Below, in pieces: positions 6,981-13,144 of a DNA stretch of 19,926 nt. Within the stretch, counting starts at the first letter, position 1. Every line of letters begins with the position of its first letter. Under the pieces are notes generated by a model, which did no database searches, had not been told where the DNA came from, and was given only the letters and a program-made list of their open reading frames with translations. Origin of the DNA: Anaerolineae bacterium (GTDB taxonomy: Bacteria > Chloroflexota > Anaerolineae > UBA1429); the NCBI GenBank assembly GCA_007123335.1, contig SKLG01000171.1:1-19926 (forward strand), in the 5' to 3' direction. The translations under genes and the position numbers were made by a program.

Positions 6981-7979
6981 CTACTGTTGCTCAAAGAAGG
7001 GTGAGCGGGCGGGTGCGTCGAGCCAGCGAGTGAGTTCGTCGTCCAGCTTGAGCAGACTTGTGGACGCTCCAGCCATCTCCAGCGAGGTCGCATATTCGCC
7101 CACATAGGCACGATGAATCTCGATGCCTTGGTCGATGAGAAGCTCGTGCGCCTTACGGTAGAGAACATAAAGCTCTTCCGGAGGCGTGGCTCCGAGTCCG
7201 TTGATCAGCACCGCTACCCTATCGCCGGAAGTCAGAGACTGATCGGCGATACAATCGGCGGTGAGGCGCTCGGCGATCGCATCGGCAGGCTGCAACTTGC
7301 CGCGCTGTACTCCGGCCTCGCCATGGATGCCCATGCCGATCTCCATTTCGTCGTCGCCGATGGTAAAGGTGGGCACGCCGGCGGCGGGAACGGTGCACGG
7401 CGAGAGGGCCACACCCATGGACGACGTGCTGGAAACAACCTTTTGGGTCACGCGCACGACTTCGTCGAGGTCTGCGCCGCTCTCGGCGCAGGCTCCGGCA
7501 ATCTTGTAGGCGAAAAAGATGCCCGCCACGCCTCGGCGTCGCGACCACTGCTCACGAGGCGCTGAAGCCACGTCATCAGCGGCCAACACCGTCTCGACGC
7601 TCACGCCCTCCATGTCGGCCATCTCGGCGGCCATATCAAAGTTCATGACGTCGCCCTGATAGTTGCCATAGAGGTAGAGACAACCTGCACCACCATGGGT
7701 GGCCATCGTTGCCTCAAACATGGTCTCGGCGCTGGGCGAGGAAAAGACGTTGCCCACCGCTACCCCATGTGCCAATCCCTGGCCCACGTAACCTAGGAAC
7801 ACGGGCAGGTGCCCCGATCCTCCACCGGTCAGAATGGCCACCTTGCCTTGCACCGGTGCGTCAGCCCGGACGATAGCCCTTGGATCGCCCGTGGCCTTGA
7901 GCTGGTCGGGATGAGCCAAGAGGATACCCTCAAGCATCTCGTCGACGAAATCCATCGGTTGGTTAATGATCTTTTTCAT
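6981..7979 (-). CDS. dhaK: Dihydroxyacetone kinase subunit DhaK (substrate-binding)
   Basis: A 332-residue DhaK, which binds dihydroxyacetone covalently for phosphorylation by DhaL. The key residues line up with E. coli numbering plus one: His57 in GGGSGH, Asp110 in GNYQGDVMNF, and His219 in GIHGEAG, which forms the hemiaminal bond to the ketose. The frame is open up to 8069, but the ATG at 7979 is preferred: GAGGAG is 6 nt upstream of it, the next ATG (7982) is only 3 nt from that site, and the upstream part overlaps the promoter. It begins MKKIINQP, like other DhaK proteins. dhaL follows 11 bp downstream. The substrate could be dihydroxyacetone or another short ketose such as erythrulose, because kinases with this fold act on both. 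Confidence 0.95.
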   Translation of the reverse strand: MKKIINQPMDFVDEMLEGILLAHPDQLKATGDPRAIVRADAPVQGKVAILTGGGSGHLPVFLGYVGQGLAHGVAVGNVFSSPSAETMFEATMATHGGAGCLYLYGNYQGDVMNFDMAAEMADMEGVSVETVLAADDVASAPREQWSRRRGVAGIFFAYKIAGACAESGADLDEVVRVTQKVVSSTSSMGVALSPCTVPAAGVPTFTIGDDEMEIGMGIHGEAGVQRGKLQPADAIAERLTADCIADQSLTSGDRVAVLINGLGATPPEELYVLYRKAHELLIDQGIEIHRAYVGEYATSLEMAGASTSLLKLDDELTRWLDAPARSPFFEQQ

Positions 7980-8033
7980 CATGTGCTCCTCACATTGTGG
8001 CATGTGCACGGTTTTCTCTGCTCTGGCGATGTC

Positions 8034-8063
8034 AGGATAACACGAGCACAGAAGCAATGTCAA
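8034..8063 (-). promoter_or_regulatory. Promoter for dhaK-dhaL
   Basis: On the minus strand a perfect TTGACA (8063-8058) is followed after 18 bp by TATCCT (8039-8034), four of six matches. It lies about 55 bp before the chosen dhaK start and separates dhaKL from the upstream DinB-like gene on the same strand. Confidence 0.55.
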
Positions 8064-8105
8064 CAGCACGAGCAGCTTTCTTGGGATAGGTTTGTACTTG
8101 GCGGC

Positions 8106-8582
8106 CTAGACGTTGCGTCGATACCATCGTGCCAGCTCCTCGATATGATCCCAATAGTGCTCCAACACGTTGACCTCGATCACCCGCGCGGGAGGCCACG
8201 TGCCGGGTAGGTCGGCGAACCAGTCGGCGCCGTCAATGTCCCCGGGGCGAATGCTGGCCACCAGTTCGCACAGCTCGCATTGGACGGTCCGGGCCTCGTC
8301 CAGTATCTCCTCCAGGGGGCGCACTCGGCTTGGCGCAACGACGGCAGCATCGCGTTCTTCCGTCGGCAGAGGATATGATTCCGAGGCGCCGATTAGCGAT
8401 TCGGCACGAAGCATGCCCATGCTCTGTGCTTCTATCCAAATCACGTGAGCGACGGCATCCTTGATCGACCCATCGCCGAGAGCCTCCGTTTCGGTCATTC
8501 GCTCAGCTGGGATGCGCTCAAGCAAGTAGTTCCATGAGCGATGCACTTCTTCTATAGCAAGGATGAGCTCAGCCTTTTTCAT
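8106..8582 (-). CDS. DinB/DfsB-like four-helix-bundle protein
   Basis: A 158-residue, mostly helical protein of the DinB/ClbS-DfsB/maleylpyruvate-isomerase-like fold. The histidine triad that binds a metal in this superfamily is visible: His46 in the second helix (AVAHVIW) and the HxxxH pair His142/His146 in the last helix (LEHYWDHIEEL). It starts at the ATG at 8582 behind AAGGGGAG; the open frame continues to 8654, but that part overlaps the likely promoter. It is divergent from the cupin gene. Known relatives act as thiol-dependent transferases, colibactin-resistance hydrolases or stress proteins, and many have no known role. The length and Lys-rich start suit the ClbS/DfsB branch, but the branch assignment is weak. 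Confidence 0.7.
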   Translation of the reverse strand: MKKAELILAIEEVHRSWNYLLERIPAERMTETEALGDGSIKDAVAHVIWIEAQSMGMLRAESLIGASESYPLPTEERDAAVVAPSRVRPLEEILDEARTVQCELCELVASIRPGDIDGADWFADLPGTWPPARVIEVNVLEHYWDHIEELARWYRRNV

Positions 8583-8663
8583 CGTTTCTCCCCTTGGGAT
8601 TTGCACGGGGTTGTGCGCTGATGGCGGACAGGTCCACAAGTCACATAGCAGCATTGAACAGGC

Positions 8664-8691
8664 ATTATACTATGTGAGCGACAGATGTACA
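8664..8691 (-). promoter_or_regulatory. Likely promoter for the DinB-like gene
   Basis: On the minus strand a perfect TATAAT (8669-8664) is preceded, after 16 bp, by TGTACA (8691-8686), four of six matches to TTGACA. It lies about 80 bp upstream of the chosen start at 8582. Confidence 0.4.
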
Positions 8692-8712
8692 GGTATTTCG
8701 TGATCAAGGTCA

Positions 8713-8741
8713 CGGACACGAGGGACGCGATATGTTATACT
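8713..8741 (+). promoter_or_regulatory. Extended -10 promoter for the cupin gene
   Basis: TATACT (8736-8741) is preceded by TG one base upstream (8733-8734), an extended -10. A weak -35, CGGACA (8713-8718), stands 17 bp away. The cupin ATG follows at 8782 behind AAGGAAGG. Confidence 0.5.
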
Positions 8742-8781
8742 GCAAGCAAGACATATTTCGCATGAAAGGAAGGCAGACGAG

Positions 8782-9120
8782 ATGGAGATCATACACGCTC
8801 TGCAAGCGGCGGATGCTTCCAATCCCCACGGTGTGAGCGCCAAAGGACTGCATAGCACCGAGCATGTGCAGGTGACGATGGTTACCCTACAACCTGGAGA
8901 GGCGCTAAAGCCGCATATCACCCCGGTGGACGCCTTTTTCTATGTGCTTGAGGGTCGTGGGATCGTCGAGATCGGCGGAGAGCAGCAAGAGATCGTTCGC
9001 GACGACCTGGTCGTGAGTCCGGCGCGTGTCCCTCATCGGCTGATGAATCCCCATGAGGAGACCTTTCGCTTTCTAGTGGTCAAAACGCCGGCACAAAAAG
9101 AGGCGACGCGACTGCTCTAG
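8782..9120 (+). CDS. Small single-domain cupin
   Basis: A 112-residue cupin with one beta-barrel. Cupin motif 1 is visible as PGEALKPHITPVDAFFYVLEGRG (residues 38-60) and motif 2 as VVSPARVPHRLMN (77-89). The metal site is only partly canonical: His45 and His85 are kept, but the second His of HxH is Thr47 and the usual Glu is Asp50. It may therefore bind metal weakly or use another geometry, or act as a ligand-binding protein. The start is supported by AAGGAAGG upstream. It is a single-gene unit, divergent from the DinB-like gene and convergent with lspA. Small cupins are often sensors or sugar/polyketide-processing enzymes; no function can be assigned. Confidence 0.85.
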   Translation: MEIIHALQAADASNPHGVSAKGLHSTEHVQVTMVTLQPGEALKPHITPVDAFFYVLEGRGIVEIGGEQQEIVRDDLVVSPARVPHRLMNPHEETFRFLVVKTPAQKEATRLL

Positions 9121-9157
9121 ACCCACTCTTAAATGTGCAACAGGAACAGATTCTGCC

Positions 9158-9191
9158 CACCCGCTCGATGATGACGATTAAGGAGCGGGTG
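9158..9191. terminator. Hairpin between the convergent cupin and lspA genes
   Basis: CACCCGCTC (9158-9166) pairs with GAGCGGGTG (9183-9191), a perfect 9-bp stem with a 16-base loop. It spans the lspA stop codon at 9178-9180 and lies 37 bp after the cupin stop, so it may end transcription from both sides. There is no clear T run. Confidence 0.4.
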
Positions 9192-9699
9192 ATTCACTCT
9201 CATCCTCTTGATCTTCCCCCAATTGCATGGCGATGAGTACAAGGCCGATGATGAGAGCGACGTCGGCCAGGTTGAAAACCCCGGTGCGCAGTCGCCCAAT
9301 GCCAATGCGGATATAATCGATGACGGCGCCATCAAAGCGCAGGCGATCGATGAGGTTCCCCAAACCGCCGCCAACTGTGAGCGCCACGCCCAAGGCGAGG
9401 GAACGGGTTAGGTTGGGTGACGCGATGGCGACGATCAACACTACTGCCAGGCCGATGCCGACGAGAATGGTGAATAGCCAGAACCGCGCCCAAGCAGGAA
9501 GCCCAGCGCCCAGACCTAAAAATGCGCCGGGGTTCTTCCCATACCACAGCTCGACTATGCCACCGAGTAGCAGGATTGGGGGTTCGCCCCGCAGATGCTG
9601 CCGTGCTAGAGTTTTGAGTGCCTGATCGAGTACTACGCACAACGTCAGCGGCAATGCGAGATATAGGGTCAATATCGTAACGCGGTGTCGCCGGTCCAT
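9178..9699 (-). CDS. lspA: Signal peptidase II (prolipoprotein signal peptidase)
   Basis: A 173-residue inner-membrane aspartic protease that cleaves the signal peptide of diacylglyceryl-modified prolipoproteins. Four hydrophobic segments are visible at about 8-26, 70-92, 99-114 and 141-160. The family motifs are present: NPGAF at 56-60, GGLGNLIDR at 110-118, and the catalytic aspartates Asp128 (GAVIDYI) and Asp145 (FNLAD). The C-terminus is acidic (EDQEDESESPAP). AAGGA precedes the ATG. The gene is alone rather than with rluD or ileS as in many bacteria, and is divergent from the aldo/keto reductase. It implies that this organism makes lipoproteins. Confidence 0.95.
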   Translation of the reverse strand: MDRRHRVTILTLYLALPLTLCVVLDQALKTLARQHLRGEPPILLLGGIVELWYGKNPGAFLGLGAGLPAWARFWLFTILVGIGLAVVLIVAIASPNLTRSLALGVALTVGGGLGNLIDRLRFDGAVIDYIRIGIGRLRTGVFNLADVALIIGLVLIAMQLGEDQEDESESPAP

Positions 9700-9739
9700 T
9701 TGTTATTCCTTTTGCTTGGAGTCGATGGGTAGCCCTTAC

Positions 9740-9769
9740 AGGCTAGCACGTATAGCGAGATGCTGTCAA
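9740..9769 (-). promoter_or_regulatory. Promoter for lspA
   Basis: On the minus strand a perfect TTGACA (9769-9764) precedes a weak -10, TAGCCT (9745-9740), after 18 bp. TG one base upstream of the -10 may compensate. The layout matches that of the dhaK promoter. Confidence 0.4.
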
Positions 9770-9788
9770 ACCAAAGGCCGCGCGATCC

Positions 9789-9817
9789 TGGACAAGCAGT
9801 GCCGGTGCAGCTAGAAT
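9789..9817 (+). promoter_or_regulatory. Promoter for the aldo/keto reductase operon
   Basis: TGGACA (9789-9794) and TAGAAT (9812-9817) are 17 bp apart, five of six matches each. The reductase ATG follows at 9868 behind GAGGAGGAA. Confidence 0.6.
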
Positions 9818-9867
9818 ACCGTACAGGGAAGGAATCTATACCTCGATCATGAGGAGGAATACGTAAC

Positions 9868-10902
9868 ATGCAGTATGTCGAACTTGGTCGAACCGGGCTT
9901 CGAGTGAGCCGCTTGTGCTTGGGAACGATGAACTTTGGCGTGCAGACCAGCGAGCAGGATAGCTACGCCATCATGGACCGCGCTCTCGATCTGGGCATCA
10001 ATTTCTACGATACAGCCGATCGCTATGGTGACCCACAGGGCCACGGCTATACCGAGGAGATCGTAGGTAGATGGCTGGCTCAAGGCGGGCGAAGGGAGCG
10101 GATCGTGCTGGCCACCAAAGTGTTTGGGCCTATGGGGCCTGGCCCGAACAACCGCGGTCTGAGCGCCTACCATATCCGTCGTGGCTGCAACGATAGTTTG
10201 CGCCGCCTGCAAACAGACCACATCGATCTCTATCAGATGCACCATATTGATCGCGGTGACCTGGCGCCGCACCACAAAGATATGGTCGGCCACGACGTCG
10301 AGTTTGTGGACCTGCCGCAGTTGACGCCTGGCACTCCTTGGGAGGAGATATGGCAGGCGATGGAGCAACTCGTGCGCCAGGACAAGATCACCTACGTGGG
10401 CAGCAGCAACTTTGCTGCCTGGAACATTGCCCAGGCCTGCGAGACGGCGCGGGCGCGTCGCTTTCTAGGATTGGTATCGGAGCAGAGCGTGTATAGCCTG
10501 GCCAAGCGTACGATAGAGCTAGAGGTGTTGCCTGCATGCCGCGCCTATGGCATCGGGGTGATCTGTTGGAGCCCTCTTGCTGGTGGCATGTTGGCTGGTG
10601 CAGTGCAAGAGGCTGACTCCGGACGACGTGCGAGGCTGGATCTCGGCGACGCGCAGATGGCTCGTTTGCGGGGCTATGAAGAGCTATGTCGCGATCTCGG
10701 CGAGGAGCCGGCGACGGTGGCTCTGGCCTGGCTGTTGCACAGTCCGCTTGTCACCGCGCCGATCATTGGTCCACGGACGGTGGCGCAACTTGAGGGTGCG
10801 CTACGTGCTCTGGAAGTGACACTCAGTGATGATGTGATGAAGCGTCTGGACGAGCTCTTTCCTGGCCCAGGAGGTGAGGCTCCCATGGCTTATGCCTGGT
10901 AA
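9868..10902 (+). CDS. Aldo/keto reductase
   Basis: A 344-residue NADPH-dependent aldo/keto reductase with an (alpha/beta)8 barrel. The catalytic tetrad is complete: Asp48 and Tyr53 (YDTADRYG), Lys84 (LATKVFG) and His125 (LYQMHHID). The sequence begins QYVELGRTGLRVSRLCLGTMNFG and contains the C-terminal SPLAGGML and APIIGPRT segments, as in the bacterial AKR/YajO-like and Kv-beta-like group. An insert of about 25 residues after the catalytic histidine (GDLAPHHKDMVGHDVEFVDLPQ, about 130-152) is longer than usual for this loop and may shape the substrate pocket. The ribosome site GAGGAGGAA is strong. It is followed after 11 bp by an esterase gene, probably in one operon. Confidence 0.92.
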   Translation: MQYVELGRTGLRVSRLCLGTMNFGVQTSEQDSYAIMDRALDLGINFYDTADRYGDPQGHGYTEEIVGRWLAQGGRRERIVLATKVFGPMGPGPNNRGLSAYHIRRGCNDSLRRLQTDHIDLYQMHHIDRGDLAPHHKDMVGHDVEFVDLPQLTPGTPWEEIWQAMEQLVRQDKITYVGSSNFAAWNIAQACETARARRFLGLVSEQSVYSLAKRTIELEVLPACRAYGIGVICWSPLAGGMLAGAVQEADSGRRARLDLGDAQMARLRGYEELCRDLGEEPATVALAWLLHSPLVTAPIIGPRTVAQLEGALRALEVTLSDDVMKRLDELFPGPGGEAPMAYAW

Positions 10903-10913
10903 GGTTTGCTTCT

Positions 10914-11933
10914 GTGAATCAAGTCACTGGATCTCAAGAGGATAGGACGGGAGACGCATCGCGTCTTCTTGCGTGCCGCGACGTGCCCCCGCCCAAGGGC
11001 GTCGATCCGCAGGTGGCTGCGTTGCTGTCGGAGATGAGACGTCTTGGCTGGCCCCCGCTGAACACGCTGACTCTGGCTCAAGCTCGCCAGCTATGGCGCG
11101 TCCCTCCACCGCCGCCTGCCCCTCCATCGTTGCGGATCGAGGACAGGGTTCTGCTTGGACCTGGGGGGCGGCTGCCTGTGAGATGTTATCGTCCACGGAG
11201 CGGTTGTCTATCAATATTGCTGATCTTTTTCCATGGTGGTGGCTTTGTGCTAGAGAGCATCGATAGCCACGATGATCTTTGTCGGCGGCTTGCCATGGTC
11301 GCACACTGTGCCATCCTCTCGGTAGGCTATCGCCTGGCGCCTGAGCATCCCTTTCCTGCCGCGGTGGAGGATGCGTATGCCGCCGTCTGCTGGGCTGCTA
11401 CCCAAGCCTCGGCTCTATGTGGGCGGAATGACGTGCGGCTGGCTGTGGGAGGAGATAGCGCCGGCGGCAACCTGGCTACGGTGACTTGCCTATTGGCTCG
11501 AGATCGTGGCAGTCCGCATCTACACGCGCAGTGGCTGGCTTATCCGGTCACCGACTGGGCCTCGATGGACAACGCCTCATACTGTCTCTTTGCCTCGGGC
11601 TATGGTCTGGATCGTGCCGAAGTGGCTTGGTTTCGCGATCACTATTTGTCCTGTGCCGAGGACGCGCTTGATCCTCGTGCATCGCCATTGCGAGCCGATG
11701 ATCTCTCAGGGTTGCCCCCAGCCTTGATTCAAACCGCCGAGTTCGATGTGCTGCGCGATGAGGGCCAGGACTATGCACGACGCTTGATGGAGGCGGGGGT
11801 GTTGGTATATTCCACCTGCTACCGCGGTCAGCTTCACGCCTTTTATGGTATGATGGACGCTGTTGATGCTGTGGAGGATGCCCTGCAGGAGGTCGCGTTG
11901 TTCTTGCAGGCCAGACATGATCGGCCAGGTTGA
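10914..11933 (+). CDS. Alpha/beta hydrolase, hormone-sensitive-lipase (HSL) family
   Basis: A 339-residue HSL-family carboxylesterase. The oxyanion-hole motif HGGGF is at 107-111, the nucleophile Ser182 in GGDSAGGN, and the remaining triad residues are Asp278 (EFDVLRDEG) and His308 (GQLHAFYG). The usual N-terminal cap begins near VDPQVAALLSEM (30-41). The start is taken as the GTG at 10914, which gives a normal-length cap; the ribosome site (AAGG) is weak and may depend on coupling to the reductase that ends 11 bp earlier. A run of prolines at 63-71 links cap and core. No signal peptide is seen. It probably hydrolyses short acyl esters or lactones. Pairing with an aldo/keto reductase suggests a shared substrate, which is inference. 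Confidence 0.9.
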   Translation: MNQVTGSQEDRTGDASRLLACRDVPPPKGVDPQVAALLSEMRRLGWPPLNTLTLAQARQLWRVPPPPPAPPSLRIEDRVLLGPGGRLPVRCYRPRSGCLSILLIFFHGGGFVLESIDSHDDLCRRLAMVAHCAILSVGYRLAPEHPFPAAVEDAYAAVCWAATQASALCGRNDVRLAVGGDSAGGNLATVTCLLARDRGSPHLHAQWLAYPVTDWASMDNASYCLFASGYGLDRAEVAWFRDHYLSCAEDALDPRASPLRADDLSGLPPALIQTAEFDVLRDEGQDYARRLMEAGVLVYSTCYRGQLHAFYGMMDAVDAVEDALQEVALFLQARHDRPG

Positions 11934-11940
11934 GAGGATG

Positions 11941-11969
11941 GGCCTGCTGAGGGTTCGCGACAGCAAGCC
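11941..11969. terminator. Hairpin between the convergent esterase and Fe-S protein genes
   Basis: GGCCTGCTG (11941-11949) pairs with CAGCAAGCC (11961-11969) over nine positions with one C-A mismatch and an 11-base loop. It sits in the 52-bp gap between stop codons facing each other. No strong T run follows. Confidence 0.4.
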
Positions 11970-11985
11970 ATCGCAGTTTGCAGCG

Positions 11986-12933
11986 TCATTCCGTCTTGAT
12001 AGGCGGCAGTGCGCGTACATCCAGGGGCACGCCCTTGCCTTCATCTCGCACCAAGGCAATGATCCCCTGTGGGCAGAGCGATTCACAGACACCGCAGCCT
12101 AGACATGCCTGCCAGTCAAGCGAGGCTTTCTTATCTCCAGCCTTTGTTACGGTCATGATCATGGCGCCAAATGGACAGCCGCGGACGCATCTCCCACATC
12201 CGTTGCAGCGATCATGCTCAATGGCTGCGACATAACCCGACGGGATGATCATAGGGATGCCATGCTGGCTCATCGCCTCAATGCCTGCGCAGCAACACTG
12301 GCAGCAGTTACAGATGCCATAAAAGCGATCTACCGCGGCATCTTTGAACCACGCCGTATGGATATGTCCCCGCTGGTGCTCGGCCCGCAGCAGCTCGACC
12401 GCCTCATCCTGCGAGATGCGTCGTGCGCTGTTAGGATGGTGCTCAAGCACAAAGTCGACAAAGGGTTTGCCCACAACCATGCATACGTCAATCGGCGTGC
12501 ATGGATCCTCACGCAACCGACGGCACGGACATGGGTATAAGGCGATGTCGGGCGGCCCGGCGAGTATCAAGTCGCGAGCCATGGGAAAGGGGATGATCTG
12601 CTCCAAATCGTGGAGCGGTATCGGCTCTTGTACCGATATCAGCGCCTGGGCCAGTTTGGTAGGCAATACTTTGCCGTGATAGTGGGTCGCCAGCCAGCGC
12701 TTGCCCCGCTCACCAAGCAGTGGGGCGATATATTGACTACCGATCTTGACGTATTGATCGGTAAAGCGAGCATAGAAATAGCCATGGGCCGTCGCCAGAT
12801 TCAAAAAGCGCCGCCAGCCGCTGAGACGGATCATCCGCCATGTCGAGGGACGTAACAGGCGCCCCCTTTCACCATAGATCCACAAGCCCAGCAACGTCCC
12901 CGCGCCCAGTCCAACCCAAAGACCGATCATCAT
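11986..12933 (-). CDS. Membrane-anchored cysteine-rich 4Fe-4S protein
   Basis: A 315-residue iron-sulfur protein. One hydrophobic segment at about 3-20 (IGLWVGLGAGTLLGLWIY) should anchor it, with the rest probably in the cytoplasm. The C-terminus is a two-cluster ferredoxin domain: CNGCGRCVRGCP near 243-254 and CLGCGVCESLCP near 277-288. Upstream lie two unusual cysteine groups, YPCPCRR with two further Cys (about 135-151) and a dense CNCCQCCC (about 208-215), so about 18 cysteines in all. Similar combinations occur in poorly described 4Fe-4S proteins of anaerobes; I cannot name the function. A GTG (12936), an ATG (12933) and another ATG (12930) compete behind AAGGAG; 12933 is chosen. It is divergent from murA. 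It is probably an electron carrier or part of a redox enzyme at the membrane. Confidence 0.8.
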   Translation of the reverse strand: MMIGLWVGLGAGTLLGLWIYGERGRLLRPSTWRMIRLSGWRRFLNLATAHGYFYARFTDQYVKIGSQYIAPLLGERGKRWLATHYHGKVLPTKLAQALISVQEPIPLHDLEQIIPFPMARDLILAGPPDIALYPCPCRRLREDPCTPIDVCMVVGKPFVDFVLEHHPNSARRISQDEAVELLRAEHQRGHIHTAWFKDAAVDRFYGICNCCQCCCAGIEAMSQHGIPMIIPSGYVAAIEHDRCNGCGRCVRGCPFGAMIMTVTKAGDKKASLDWQACLGCGVCESLCPQGIIALVRDEGKGVPLDVRALPPIKTE

Positions 12934-12978
12934 CACTAATCACTCCTTATCGCTGCACGATATCTATACATCCTGCGC

Positions 12979-13007
12979 ATTGTAGGGCAACCTTCATTAG
13001 TGAGCAA
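12979..13007 (-). promoter_or_regulatory. Possible promoter for the Fe-S protein gene
   Basis: On the minus strand TACAAT (12984-12979) lies 17 bp from TTGCTC (13007-13002). The -10 is good and the -35 keeps only TTG. An 8-bp inverted repeat, TCACTAAT (12933-12940) and ATTAGTGA (12996-13003), flanks the leader and overlaps the -35 box and the start codon. Confidence 0.4.
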
Positions 13008-13067
13008 AAGGAGCATGCGATTTGTACAGATTGGGGGATGGTCTTGAGGGACGCGTTGGTCTGCGTC

Positions 13068-13096
13068 TTGCACCATTATACGCATACTGCTACAAT
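13068..13096 (+). promoter_or_regulatory. Promoter for murA
   Basis: TTGCAC (13068-13073) and TACAAT (13091-13096) are 17 bp apart on the plus strand. The murA ATG follows at 13145. Confidence 0.45.
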
Positions 13097-13144
13097 TCCC
13101 TCGTGCGAAGATCAAACGCAAGAGTCGGTATGTGGGGGGACGAC

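Noticed and set aside
7980..8069. Signal peptide or lipobox-like start (MLLTLLLCSC) on an extended DhaK frame
   Set aside because: DhaK is cytoplasmic, the stretch overlaps a TTGACA/TATCCT promoter, and GAGGAG correctly precedes the ATG at 7979. The hydrophobic run is non-coding.
10890..10913. Frameshifted fusion of the reductase and esterase
   Set aside because: Both proteins have complete ends and catalytic residues; an 11-bp gap is normal operon spacing.
13022..13144. N-terminal extension of MurA by 41 residues
   Set aside because: The stretch contains the likely promoter and lacks MurA similarity; MPLIIEG is the normal family start.
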